This document shows, piece after piece, positions 7,560-15,329 of a stretch of DNA of 37,696 nt; position 1 is the first letter of the stretch; the number at the start of each line of letters is the position of its first letter. Origin of the DNA: Bacteroidales bacterium (GTDB lineage Bacteria > Bacteroidota > Bacteroidia > Bacteroidales > UBA932). The position numbers and the translations under genes are program-made. The notes below the pieces were generated by a model. That model saw only the letters and a list, made by a program, of their open reading frames with translations. It was not told where the DNA came from and did not search any database. The stretch spans positions 1-37,696 of the forward strand of contig JAFRXC010000090.1 in assembly GCA_017437825.1 (NCBI GenBank), read 5' to 3'.

Positions 7560-9125
7560 ATGGTAAAAATGAAATTGGCTGTCGCCACTCCCAGAGTCTA
7601 CCTTGCAGACGTGGACAAGAATTACATACAGGCAGTGGAGATGCTTGAGAGAGCTGCTCAGGAAGGCGCCCAAATGATAGTCTTTCCTCCTCATTTCCTT
7701 ACTGGTGCAACCTGTGGCGTCCTGTCTTCCCAGGACCTTCTTTCAAATGCCGCCAGTAAGGCTTTCGCCGACATCAGCCAACTGGCTGCAGAAAAGAAGA
7801 TGGAGCTGGTTTCGGAGTCGTGTTCCATGCCGGAAATGGAAATTAAGTGCGTAAGCGTCCTGGAGATGGTCACCCGCTACCGCAAGGTGAAGGAAAAGCT
7901 GGCTTATCTGTCAGCAACAGAGCGCAAGGCGTACGTGTATTGCCCCAGCGGATATGGCGAATCCACGGCCGAAGGCGTATACGCCGGTGGCTCGCTGGTT
8001 TATTGCAACGGCCGCCTCTTAGCCGCTGGAAAGCGCTTCCAGCGCGAGGGCACTATGGTATTCGCCGATATCGACACCTCGATGGATCCAGCCAACGTAC
8101 CCAAGCTGCAGGACGGTGCCGAAGAGGCCACCGCGCTGCGTCGTCTTCCCTTCGTCCCTGATGACCCCGAAGAACTGGGCGAGAGATGCGATGACATACT
8201 CCAGATACAGGCTACGGCCCTGGTCTCCAGGATGGAATTCATAAAAGCCAAGTCCGCCGTCATTGGCATTTCGGGAGGCCTGGACAGCACCCTGGCGTTG
8301 CTGGTCACCTGCCTGGCCTTCGACACTCTGGCCATCCCACGTTCCAATATAATTGCGGTAACGATGCCCGGTCTGGGCACCTCCAACCGCACCAAGGGCA
8401 ACGCCCTGGCCCTGATGGAGACCCTTGGAGTCACTTCAAAGGAGATTTCCATAGTGGCTGCGGTAGAGCAGCACTTCAAGGACATAGGTCACGATCCATC
8501 CAACCGTGACGTAACGTACGAAAATGCGCAGGCGCGTGAAAGGACCCAGATCCTGATGGACCTGGCCAACGAGTACGGAGCCTTCGTGGTAGGCACAGGA
8601 GACCTGTCCGAAATCGCCCTGGGATGGTGCACCTTCAACGGGGACCATATGTCCAATTACGGAGTGAACTGCGGCGTTCCCAAAACCCTTATGCGTGAGA
8701 TTGTCCGTCACGCGGCAAACACCCGTTTCGAGGTATGCAAGGACGTCCTCCTGGACATAGTGGATACCCCGGTTAGCCCCGAACTGGTTCCTGGCGCAGA
8801 CGGCGAGATAGGCCAGAAGACAGAGGAAGTGATAGGCCCATACGAGCTTCACGACTTCTTCCTGTATCACTTCGTAAGGCGCGGCAAGACTCCAAGGCAG
8901 ATTTACCGCGATGCCTGGCAGGCTTTCTACTACCAGTATGACGAGGCTGCCATCAAGTCCTGCCTGCGCACTTTCATACGCCGTTTCTTCAACAATCAGT
9001 TCAAGCGCTCCTGCAGCCCCGAGGGCCCTTGCGTGGGTTCCGTAAGCTTGTCTCCAAGGAGTTCGTGGCCTATGCCTTCGGACGCTTTCAGCAGCCTTTG
9101 GCTCTCCGAGTTAGATAATTTATAA
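7560..9125 (+). CDS. nadE: NAD+ synthetase with degenerate, shortened glutaminase domain
   Basis: NadE amidates nicotinate adenine dinucleotide to NAD. The C-terminal synthetase domain is complete: the ATP-binding P-loop GISGGLDSTLALL near residue 237, TMPGLGTS, VGTGDLSEIALGW, and the family's C-terminal KRSCSPEGP and VGSVSLSPR stretches. The N-terminal nitrilase-type glutaminase domain is damaged. Its first strand aligns well, but the catalytic Glu of the usual FPE is Pro44 (FPPHFLTGATCG). About 120 residues that normally carry the catalytic Lys and Cys are absent between residues ~98 and ~110, after which SGYGEST resumes the family pattern. The total is 521 residues, against about 640 for two-domain enzymes as I recall them. 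The enzyme probably uses free ammonia. It precedes pncB by 19 bases. Confidence 0.93.
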   Translation: MVKMKLAVATPRVYLADVDKNYIQAVEMLERAAQEGAQMIVFPPHFLTGATCGVLSSQDLLSNAASKAFADISQLAAEKKMELVSESCSMPEMEIKCVSVLEMVTRYRKVKEKLAYLSATERKAYVYCPSGYGESTAEGVYAGGSLVYCNGRLLAAGKRFQREGTMVFADIDTSMDPANVPKLQDGAEEATALRRLPFVPDDPEELGERCDDILQIQATALVSRMEFIKAKSAVIGISGGLDSTLALLVTCLAFDTLAIPRSNIIAVTMPGLGTSNRTKGNALALMETLGVTSKEISIVAAVEQHFKDIGHDPSNRDVTYENAQARERTQILMDLANEYGAFVVGTGDLSEIALGWCTFNGDHMSNYGVNCGVPKTLMREIVRHAANTRFEVCKDVLLDIVDTPVSPELVPGADGEIGQKTEEVIGPYELHDFFLYHFVRRGKTPRQIYRDAWQAFYYQYDEAAIKSCLRTFIRRFFNNQFKRSCSPEGPCVGSVSLSPRSSWPMPSDAFSSLWLSELDNL

Positions 9126-9144
9126 TATATTAATATACAATAAG

Positions 9145-10341
9145 ATGCGTCAAATCATCACCCATTTTACCGACAACGACTTATATACTTTCACTTGTCA
9201 GTATTATATCCTTGAAAAGTATCCTCGTGCGGAGGTGGAGTATTCGTTCATAGACCGAAACAACCAGGTTTATCCTGAAGGTTTTGCCGCAATGCTCCAG
9301 GAGCAGGTGGACAATATGAAGAATGTCGTGATAACAGATGAGGAAGTATCTTTCATGAAACGCAAGTGCATCTACCTGCCGCTCTGGTATTTCACATATC
9401 TGAAAGGCTACCGCTTCAACCCGGCCGAAGTGTCCATAAGCCAGGATTCCGAGGGCCATCTTGCAATAAAGGTGAAGGGCAAATGGTTCAGCACCATTAT
9501 GTGGGAGATGCCTCTGCTCTCCACCATCTCGGAACTTATGCATATGCTCCGCGGAGACTTCGAAAAATACGACGCCGCACTTGAAGAAGAGCGTGCCAAA
9601 GCCAAGACGGAGAAGATTCTCTCCGCAGGACTCGTCCTGGGCGATATGGGCACCCGCAGGCGTTTCAGTTTCGAGCACCAGGATATGGTCATCAAGGTTA
9701 TGGACCAGGTGGCCAAATCCCGTTCAGACTGGCCCGGCAAGTTCACCGGAACCTCCAACGTGTGGCTGGCAATGAAGTATGACCTCGTTCCTTTGGGAAC
9801 AATGTCCCACCAGTTGATAAGCTTCGAGGAGAACGTGAGCGGCCTGTTCGAGTGCAATTACAACGTGATGCGCAAGTTCTCCGACGTCTATGACGGTGAC
9901 AACGGTATTTACCTTTACGACTGCTTCGGCGACAAGGTCTTCTTCTCCAATCTGTCAAAACGGATGGCAATGATGTACAAGGGCCTTCGAGTAGACAGTG
10001 GGGACGAGTTCGAACAGACAGAGAAGATCATAGCAAAATACAAGGAACTTGGAATAGATCCGGCAACCAAGCAGGTTGTGTATTCCAACGGTCTCAATAT
10101 TGACAAGGCCATAGAGATCCACAAGTATTGCGCTGGACGCGTCCAGGATTCGTACGGTGTGGGAACCTTCCTCACCTGCGACGTTACGGGTGCCGATCCT
10201 ATGAATATCGTCATCAAGCTTACCAGCGGACGCATAACCGAGAAAAGGTTATGGCATCCCTGCATCAAGCTTTCCTGCAACCCTACAAAAGCATTGGGAG
10301 ACGAAGCAAAACGAAATTACCTCATCTCCCAGCTGCAATAA
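9145..10341 (+). CDS. pncB: Nicotinate phosphoribosyltransferase
   Basis: PncB converts nicotinate and phosphoribosyl pyrophosphate to nicotinate mononucleotide, the first step of the Preiss-Handler salvage route to NAD. The 398 residues fit the short bacterial PncB type. Recognisable blocks are the N-terminal FTDNDLYTFTCQYY, the GDMGTRRRFSFEHQ stretch, the FTGTSNVWLAMKYDLVPLGTMSHQ block with the conserved His, and GLRVDSGDEFEQ. It lies 19 bases after nadE on the same strand, so one transcript would encode both the entry and the last enzyme of nicotinate salvage. Confidence 0.95.
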   Translation: MRQIITHFTDNDLYTFTCQYYILEKYPRAEVEYSFIDRNNQVYPEGFAAMLQEQVDNMKNVVITDEEVSFMKRKCIYLPLWYFTYLKGYRFNPAEVSISQDSEGHLAIKVKGKWFSTIMWEMPLLSTISELMHMLRGDFEKYDAALEEERAKAKTEKILSAGLVLGDMGTRRRFSFEHQDMVIKVMDQVAKSRSDWPGKFTGTSNVWLAMKYDLVPLGTMSHQLISFEENVSGLFECNYNVMRKFSDVYDGDNGIYLYDCFGDKVFFSNLSKRMAMMYKGLRVDSGDEFEQTEKIIAKYKELGIDPATKQVVYSNGLNIDKAIEIHKYCAGRVQDSYGVGTFLTCDVTGADPMNIVIKLTSGRITEKRLWHPCIKLSCNPTKALGDEAKRNYLISQLQ

Positions 10342-10359
10342 AATATTAACTCACACCCG

Positions 10360-10848
10360 TCAGTTCATCAGCCTGAATATGCTGTTCAGCGTATTCAGGG
10401 CTGACTGCACTTCGGGCGACGCGGCAAGGGTTGCCGCCGCCGCTTGAGTCGCTTCCTGAGTCGCTGAATTTGTCAGGGATTTGGCGGTAGTGGTCACTTT
10501 GTTCAGATCAAGGTTGGAGAGCTGTCCCAGAAGACCTACGATTGCCTCGGCGTTGCTGGGGCTGATTGTATTCTGTGCTCCTTCTATGAGACCTGCTACA
10601 AGTTCGGTGTTGTCACCCTCCAGGGCGTTTCCCCTGAGGATGTTGATGATGCTGGCAAGGTTCACTATGTTGCCCAGGTTGCCCAGGTCCACTTTTCCGG
10701 CAAGTTTGTATCCGGCATAGAGTGCAAGGAGGGCGGCTCCCAGACCTACTCCTTTGGACTTCTTTGTGGAACCAAGTCCCAGAACGCCGCAGGAAGTGGT
10801 GAGCATTACGGCCGTCATCGTGGCGGCTACGACTTTCAACAGTTTCAT
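10360..10848 (-). CDS. Lipoprotein of unknown function
   Basis: I do not recognise the family. The 162-residue product has a lipobox (LTTSC, Cys20). A short Gly/Ala-rich hydrophobic stretch (about residues 35-50) follows, and then a helical, Ala/Thr/Asn-rich region. No catalytic motif is visible. It is the last gene of a five-gene operon, 18 bases after the metallopeptidase gene, and is convergent with pncB. Its location suggests an envelope role, but no more can be said. Confidence 0.7.
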   Translation of the reverse strand: MKLLKVVAATMTAVMLTTSCGVLGLGSTKKSKGVGLGAALLALYAGYKLAGKVDLGNLGNIVNLASIINILRGNALEGDNTELVAGLIEGAQNTISPSNAEAIVGLLGQLSNLDLNKVTTTAKSLTNSATQEATQAAAATLAASPEVQSALNTLNSIFRLMN

Positions 10849-10866
10849 ATCCTTAAGATTTTGTGA

Positions 10867-11529
10867 TTAGTTTCTGCGTGCTATGCTTATGTAGTAAAGT
10901 AGCGTTGCAAGTGATCCCAGTGCCGCAATCACGTAAGTGTAGGCGGCCCATCTGAGGGCGTCGCTCGCGTAGGCGGCTGTGGTGGAATCAGTTATGTCCG
11001 CGCTCTTGAGCCAGGCTACAGCCCTCTGGCTGGCGTTGATCTCAACGGGGAGGGTGATGAAGCTGAACGCGGTTGTCAGGGCGAACAGGGCTATTCCGAG
11101 CCATAGCATGGCGGGGGTGATCTGAAGGATCATGATACCCAGGAGGAGTATCCACTGTACGCTCTTGTTGGCGAAGCTGACCAGCGGAACCGCGGCGGTG
11201 CGCAGCTTGAGAGGAGCGTATCCTGTAGCGTGCTGGATGACGTGTCCGCACTCATGTGCGGCTATTGCCGCCGCAGCCAGGTTGTTTCCGTTATAAACGT
11301 CCTGACTGAGGTTGACAGTCTTGGTCTGCGGGTTGTAGTGGTCTGTAAGGGTGCCGCTGATGCAGGTTATGCTGACATCGTGGATGCCGTTCTGCTCCAG
11401 CATCATCTGGGCTATCTGGGCGCCCGTGAAGTTGGTTGCGACCTTGCTGTATTTGTTGATCCTGCTCGACAGGGTAGCCTGGACAACGTAGCTGGCTACC
11501 ATTACCAGTATGAAAATCAGCCAAACCAT
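10867..11529 (-). CDS. Neutral zinc metallopeptidase, YugP family, membrane-bound
   Basis: The 220-residue protein carries the zinc-binding HExxH motif as HECGH (His92, Glu93, His96) within AAHECGHVIQHA. Transmembrane segments lie at the N terminus (residues 1-20), around residues 120-160 and at the C terminus (about 193-215). This matches the YugP-type membrane zinc peptidases, whose substrates are not established. It begins 3 bases after the purine nucleoside phosphorylase stop codon, so co-expression is likely. No functional link between a peptidase and purine salvage is evident. Confidence 0.9.
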   Translation of the reverse strand: MVWLIFILVMVASYVVQATLSSRINKYSKVATNFTGAQIAQMMLEQNGIHDVSITCISGTLTDHYNPQTKTVNLSQDVYNGNNLAAAAIAAHECGHVIQHATGYAPLKLRTAAVPLVSFANKSVQWILLLGIMILQITPAMLWLGIALFALTTAFSFITLPVEINASQRAVAWLKSADITDSTTAAYASDALRWAAYTYVIAALGSLATLLYYISIARRN

Positions 11530-11532
11530 ATT

Positions 11533-12363
11533 CTAGAGTTTTTTGATCAGTTCAGTGAAAAGTTTGCACATCTTGTCCGTGATGAGGCCTGCCTGGGCAA
11601 CCACGTCGTCTGCGTCGTTGTATGTCTGCTGCTCGTTGGCCACGTTGGCCACGTTGGTAATCACGGACACGCCGAATACCCTGAGCCCGCAGTGCCTTGC
11701 TACGATTACCTCGGGAACTGTGGACATTCCCAGCATGTCAGCGCCCACGGCGCGGTAGAAGCGGACTTCTGCCGGGGTCTCATAAGTTGGTCCCGAACTG
11801 GCGAAGTAGACGCCCCTCTTAAGATTCAGGCCCAGTTTGGCGCCCAGCTGCATTGCCTTGTCCTGAAGCTCGAGGTCGTATGCGCAGGTGAGGTCCGGGA
11901 ACCTGGGGCCGAACTCTTCCAGATTCTGCCCTATGAGCGGGTTGGGGAGGTTGTTGATATGGTCCTTGATTATGACCATGTCACCTATCTTGAAATCGGG
12001 ATTTGCTCCGCCGGCGGCGTTTGAAACGAACAGGTATTGTATTCCAAGGAGCTTCATTACCCTGATGGGAAGGGCCAGAAGTTCCATCGGGTATCCCTCG
12101 TAAAAGTGGAAGCGTCCCTGCATAGCTATGACGCATTTACCCGCGAGCTTTCCCGCGATGAAGTTGCCTTTGTGGCCAACTGCGGTGGATACCGGGAATT
12201 CCGGAATAGTGTTGTAGGGGATGACTACCGGGTCCTTGATCTTGTCGGCAAGGTCTCCCAGGCCGCTGCCCAGCACTATTCCTACCAGAGGCACTCTGCC
12301 CTCAAGCCTTTCAGCTACTGACTGGGCTGCCGAGCGTATCCTTTCCATTCTTGAATTGTCCAT
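11533..12363 (-). CDS. Purine nucleoside phosphorylase (trimeric PNP-I type)
   Basis: The enzyme splits purine nucleosides with phosphate to free base and (deoxy)ribose 1-phosphate. The 276 residues match the trimeric family: phosphate-binding VLGSGLGDL near residue 30, GRFHFYEGYP, SNAAGG, and SGPTYETPAE followed by GMSTVPEVIVARH and the ITN motif. The Glu in YETPAE and the Asn in ITN are the residues that favour 6-oxopurines (inosine, guanosine) in this family. It follows the amidohydrolase gene by one base. A deaminase feeding a 6-oxopurine phosphorylase makes biochemical sense. The symbol (punA or deoD) is left open. Confidence 0.93.
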   Translation of the reverse strand: MDNSRMERIRSAAQSVAERLEGRVPLVGIVLGSGLGDLADKIKDPVVIPYNTIPEFPVSTAVGHKGNFIAGKLAGKCVIAMQGRFHFYEGYPMELLALPIRVMKLLGIQYLFVSNAAGGANPDFKIGDMVIIKDHINNLPNPLIGQNLEEFGPRFPDLTCAYDLELQDKAMQLGAKLGLNLKRGVYFASSGPTYETPAEVRFYRAVGADMLGMSTVPEVIVARHCGLRVFGVSVITNVANVANEQQTYNDADDVVAQAGLITDKMCKLFTELIKKL

Positions 12364-12364
12364 A

Positions 12365-13639
12365 TTATTTCTTGAGTTGAGTCAAAACTTTTGCGGCGTT
12401 GGCCAGGATTTCTTCTTCTCCGGGGATGACCCTGTCCTTCATAACTATCTTTCCTCCGGCTATTACCGTCCTGATGCAGTCCGAATGCGAAGAGTATACC
12501 AGATTGGCCAGGAAGGGGGCGGGGGAGAGGAAGAAACTGCTGCGGGTATCCACCAGGCAGATGTCGGCGCGGAGGCCTTCTTCTATGCGTCCCGATTGAA
12601 GTCCCAGGGCGCGGGCCCCGTTTTCGGTGGCCATTGCCATCAACTCGTCGAGCGGCATTACCGAAGGGTCTTCCCTCCAGGCTTTCTGAACTATGGCTGA
12701 GGTCTTCATCGCTTCCAGCATATCCAGGTTGTTGGACGACGCGCATCCGTCGGTGCCGAGGCACAGGTTGGCTCCGGCTTCCTTGAGCTCAGTGTAGCGG
12801 AACTTGTAGCCAGAAGACAGCTTGAGGTTGGAGTTTATGTTGTGGACGCAGCTGACCCCGTGTCCGCCAAGGATGCGGACGTCATTGTCGCTGAGCCAGA
12901 GGGTGTGGGCGGCTATGACGTCGGACCAGAGCGCTCCCAGGGAGTCGAGGTATTCCACGGGGGAGAGCCCGCCGTGCGCGGCCTGGCAGTCCTGGTTTTC
13001 CTTCAAAGTCTCGGAGACGTGTATGTGAAGCTTGAGGCCGTGGTCGCGGGCGAATTCCGCGGCCCACTTTATGAGGCTCTCGCTTACGGAATAGACTGAA
13101 TGGACGCTGACGGTGAATATGGCGCTGTCGCCCCATCCGAGGGATGCATCGTACCACTTCTGGCACTTGGCTTTCTGGGTTTCGGCGTCAGGCCGGCCTT
13201 CGCCTTCCAGGAAGATGTAGGAAACCGCGGGGAGGATCCCCATCTCGGCCGCTGCCTCGCGGGCGGTGGAGGAGAACCAGTACTGGTCGTTGAAGACGGT
13301 GGTGCCTGTGCGTATCATCTCAAGGCAGGCGACCTTGGTTCCCCAGTATACGAAGTCCTTGTGAAGACCAGCTTCTATGTCCCATATGCGCTTTATCCAG
13401 TCCTGGAAAAGCATGTCTTCGCCAACTCCGCGCATAAGGGCCATTGCGGCGTGGGTATGGCTGTTGACGAAACCGGGAATGGCGGTTAGGGAAGTGCAGT
13501 CCAGCACGTCATAACCGAAAGTCGGGAAAGACTTTTCGAATTCCCCGGCTTGTACGATGCGGCTGATCTTTCCACCGTCAATGACAATATCCCGCTGACA
13601 GCCGTCGACGGTGACGTTTTTCAATAGTATTCCAGGCAT
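12365..13639 (-). CDS. Amidohydrolase, S-adenosylhomocysteine/methylthioadenosine deaminase type
   Basis: This 424-residue metal-dependent hydrolase of the TRZ/ATZ/MtaD group has the metal-binding HxH as His61-x-His63 (SHTHAAMAL), a later His in KLHIHVSE, HTLWLSDND, and LGTDGCASSNNLDM with the catalytic Asp. Family members deaminate adenine-ring nucleosides such as S-adenosylhomocysteine, 5'-methylthioadenosine or 5'-deoxyadenosine to the inosine form. The neighbouring 6-oxopurine phosphorylase supports a deaminate-then-phosphorolyse route. The exact substrate cannot be read from sequence. It starts 10 bases after the DUF3276 gene. Confidence 0.85.
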   Translation of the reverse strand: MPGILLKNVTVDGCQRDIVIDGGKISRIVQAGEFEKSFPTFGYDVLDCTSLTAIPGFVNSHTHAAMALMRGVGEDMLFQDWIKRIWDIEAGLHKDFVYWGTKVACLEMIRTGTTVFNDQYWFSSTAREAAAEMGILPAVSYIFLEGEGRPDAETQKAKCQKWYDASLGWGDSAIFTVSVHSVYSVSESLIKWAAEFARDHGLKLHIHVSETLKENQDCQAAHGGLSPVEYLDSLGALWSDVIAAHTLWLSDNDVRILGGHGVSCVHNINSNLKLSSGYKFRYTELKEAGANLCLGTDGCASSNNLDMLEAMKTSAIVQKAWREDPSVMPLDELMAMATENGARALGLQSGRIEEGLRADICLVDTRSSFFLSPAPFLANLVYSSHSDCIRTVIAGGKIVMKDRVIPGEEEILANAAKVLTQLKK

Positions 13640-13649
13640 TGGAACTGTA

Positions 13650-13991
13650 TTAGAATTCTCCAGTTTCAGCTTCTTCAGCCTTGTATTCCCTCTGGGGGAT
13701 CTCTCCGTCGAAGCAGTTGTCCTTGATGTAGTTTACGGCGTCCTGAAGGCCCTCAGCGAACTTCTCGAAATCTTCTTTGTAAAGGAAGATCTTGTGCTTG
13801 TCATAGGTGAAGCTTCCGTCCCGGCCCTGCTTTCTCTTGCTTTCCGTAATGGTAATGTAAAAATCGTCGTTGCCCCGGGTGGATTTCACATCGAAGAAAT
13901 ATGTGCGCTTGCCAGCCCTGACGGGTTTAGAATATACATCATCCGTACCCCCATCCGGAACGAAGTTCCGGTCGTAATCCTCTCTGTACAT
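13650..13991 (-). CDS. PUR-alpha-like nucleic-acid-binding protein (DUF3276)
   Basis: The 113-residue protein fits the DUF3276/PUR family of Bacteroidota and spirochaetes. The core contains beta strands with alternating basic and aromatic residues (GKRTYFFDVKSTRGNDDFYITITES, read in two halves around residue 35), then DKHKIFLYKEDFEKFAEGLQDA as the helix of a PUR repeat. Relatives bind single-stranded DNA or RNA. The acidic C-terminal tail is probably disordered. It is the first gene of the operon and has its own -7 box at 14017-14024, so its product might also regulate the operon, though nothing in the sequence shows this. Confidence 0.88.
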   Translation of the reverse strand: MYREDYDRNFVPDGGTDDVYSKPVRAGKRTYFFDVKSTRGNDDFYITITESKRKQGRDGSFTYDKHKIFLYKEDFEKFAEGLQDAVNYIKDNCFDGEIPQREYKAEEAETGEF

Positions 13992-14016
13992 ATTGTTGTA
14001 GATTTACATCTATTCA

Positions 14017-14024
14017 CAAAAATA
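14017..14024 (-). promoter_or_regulatory. -7 box for the DUF3276-led operon
   Basis: The minus strand reads TATTTTTG, a full TAnnTTTG match, 26 bases before the start codon at 13991. It is divergent from the nusB box at 14048-14055. Confidence 0.55.
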
Positions 14025-14047
14025 GAATTTTTCCCCGATTCTCTTAT

Positions 14048-14055
14048 TATATTTG
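14048..14055 (+). promoter_or_regulatory. -7 box for the nusB operon
   Basis: TATATTTG matches the consensus and lies 22 bases before the nusB ATG at 14077. Its position rules out the TTG at 14053 as the start codon, because that codon lies inside the promoter. Confidence 0.6.
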
Positions 14056-14076
14056 CATATAATTTTCGTTGAAATC

Positions 14077-15015
14077 ATGCTCAATAGAAGAATCCTCAGG
14101 ATAAAGGCGTTCAAGACCCTTTACAGCTATGCGGAAAATCCGACAATGGACTTGAAAGAGGCCCGCAAGCAACTTGAGGTCTCGTGCGAGGCCACCAGGG
14201 ATCTGTATCTTCTGATGATGGCCCTGATACCGGCTCTGACCTCCGAGGCCCTCAGCCGCATAGAATCTGCCAGGAACAAGTTCAACCCCACGGACCAGGA
14301 AAGGTTCCCCAATATGAAATTCGCTTCCAACGCCCTTGCGTCGGCGTTGCAGGCAGACCCTGATTTCCAGAAACTCCTTTCCAGGAAGAAACTGAGCTGG
14401 GAACAGTACGACGTATTCCTGCGCCAGTTGTACGAGACCGTTCGCGAGAGGGACTATTTCGTATCATATATGAACGCCCCCGGCAATTCCTTGAAGGAGG
14501 ACGCAGCCCTCTTCACCAAGATATTCGAAAGGGAACTGGTGGACGACGCCTCGCTGGAGGCTATCCTGGAAGACCTGTCCATATACTGGAATGACGACCT
14601 TGCCTATTCGCTCACCTGCTGCTGCCGCTCGCTGGACCAGATGTGCGTCACAGGACGCTGGACTTATCCCCAGCTGTTCATGAGCGATATGAACGGCGGC
14701 GCCGGTACCAAGCTGTCGGACTCACAGTTCGTTTACGGACTGCTGGAGACTGCAGTTGCAGGATATCCGCGCTATTTCCAGATGGTTTCAGAGTGCGTGC
14801 CCCAGTGGGACAAGGACAGGCTGTTCACCACCGACGTCTGCCTTATAGCCCTGGGTCTGGCCGAGCAGGAGAAATTCGGTTCCGGCATAGACGTGCGAAT
14901 AACCATAAACGAATACGTGGAGATTACCAAGTACTACAGCACCCGCAAGAGCAGTTCATTCGTGAACAGCCTTCTGGACAAGCTCCTGAAAGAAAAACTA
15001 ACTAAAAACATTTAG
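14077..15015 (+). CDS. nusB: Transcription antitermination factor NusB family
   Basis: NusB works with NusE in antitermination of ribosomal RNA transcription. The 312-residue protein is the long Bacteroidota version. It opens with LNRRILRIKAFKTLYSY, typical of NusB helix 1 with its basic patch. The conserved C-terminal NusB helices are in the last third (DRLFTTDVCLIALGLAEQ, INEYVEITKYYST, FVNSLLDKL). The middle is an added helical segment. The ATG at 14077 is used because the longer frame starts in the promoter. It begins a seven-gene operon and is followed by yajC after 2 bases. Confidence 0.92.
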   Translation: MLNRRILRIKAFKTLYSYAENPTMDLKEARKQLEVSCEATRDLYLLMMALIPALTSEALSRIESARNKFNPTDQERFPNMKFASNALASALQADPDFQKLLSRKKLSWEQYDVFLRQLYETVRERDYFVSYMNAPGNSLKEDAALFTKIFERELVDDASLEAILEDLSIYWNDDLAYSLTCCCRSLDQMCVTGRWTYPQLFMSDMNGGAGTKLSDSQFVYGLLETAVAGYPRYFQMVSECVPQWDKDRLFTTDVCLIALGLAEQEKFGSGIDVRITINEYVEITKYYSTRKSSSFVNSLLDKLLKEKLTKNI

Positions 15016-15017
15016 AT

Positions 15018-15329
15018 ATGATTACACTTTTACAAGCAAATCCTGCCGCAGGCGGCGCCTCAATCTGGATCATGTTCCTCCTGCTGTTCGTCATCATGTG
15101 GCTTTTCATGATCAGACCTCAGCGCAAGCAGCAGAAAGAACTCGAAGCCTTCCGTTCTTCCCTCAAGAAAGGCGACAAGGTCATCACTAATGGCGGCATC
15201 TACGGAACAGTCGCTGAAATAGAGGAGAGGACAATCCTCCTGAAGGTTGACGGAGACGTCAAGATCAGGGTGGACAAGAGCTGCATCCAGAAGGACTTCT
15301 CGGCACAGAACCAGAATAATGCCCAATAA
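15018..15329 (+). CDS. yajC: Preprotein translocase accessory subunit YajC
   Basis: YajC is a small inner-membrane protein associated with SecDF. The 103 residues have one N-terminal transmembrane helix (about residues 16-33, ending FMIRPQRKQQKE, the family hallmark), then a soluble beta domain with GDKVITNGGIYGTV and a C-terminal tail. It is 2 bases after nusB and overlaps the next gene by 11 bases, which suggests translational coupling. Confidence 0.95.
   Translation: MITLLQANPAAGGASIWIMFLLLFVIMWLFMIRPQRKQQKELEAFRSSLKKGDKVITNGGIYGTVAEIEERTILLKVDGDVKIRVDKSCIQKDFSAQNQNNAQ

Noticed and set aside
11230..12024. 264-codon plus-strand frame across the metallopeptidase and PNP genes
   Set aside because: It overlaps two certain genes on the other strand and its product resembles no protein family.
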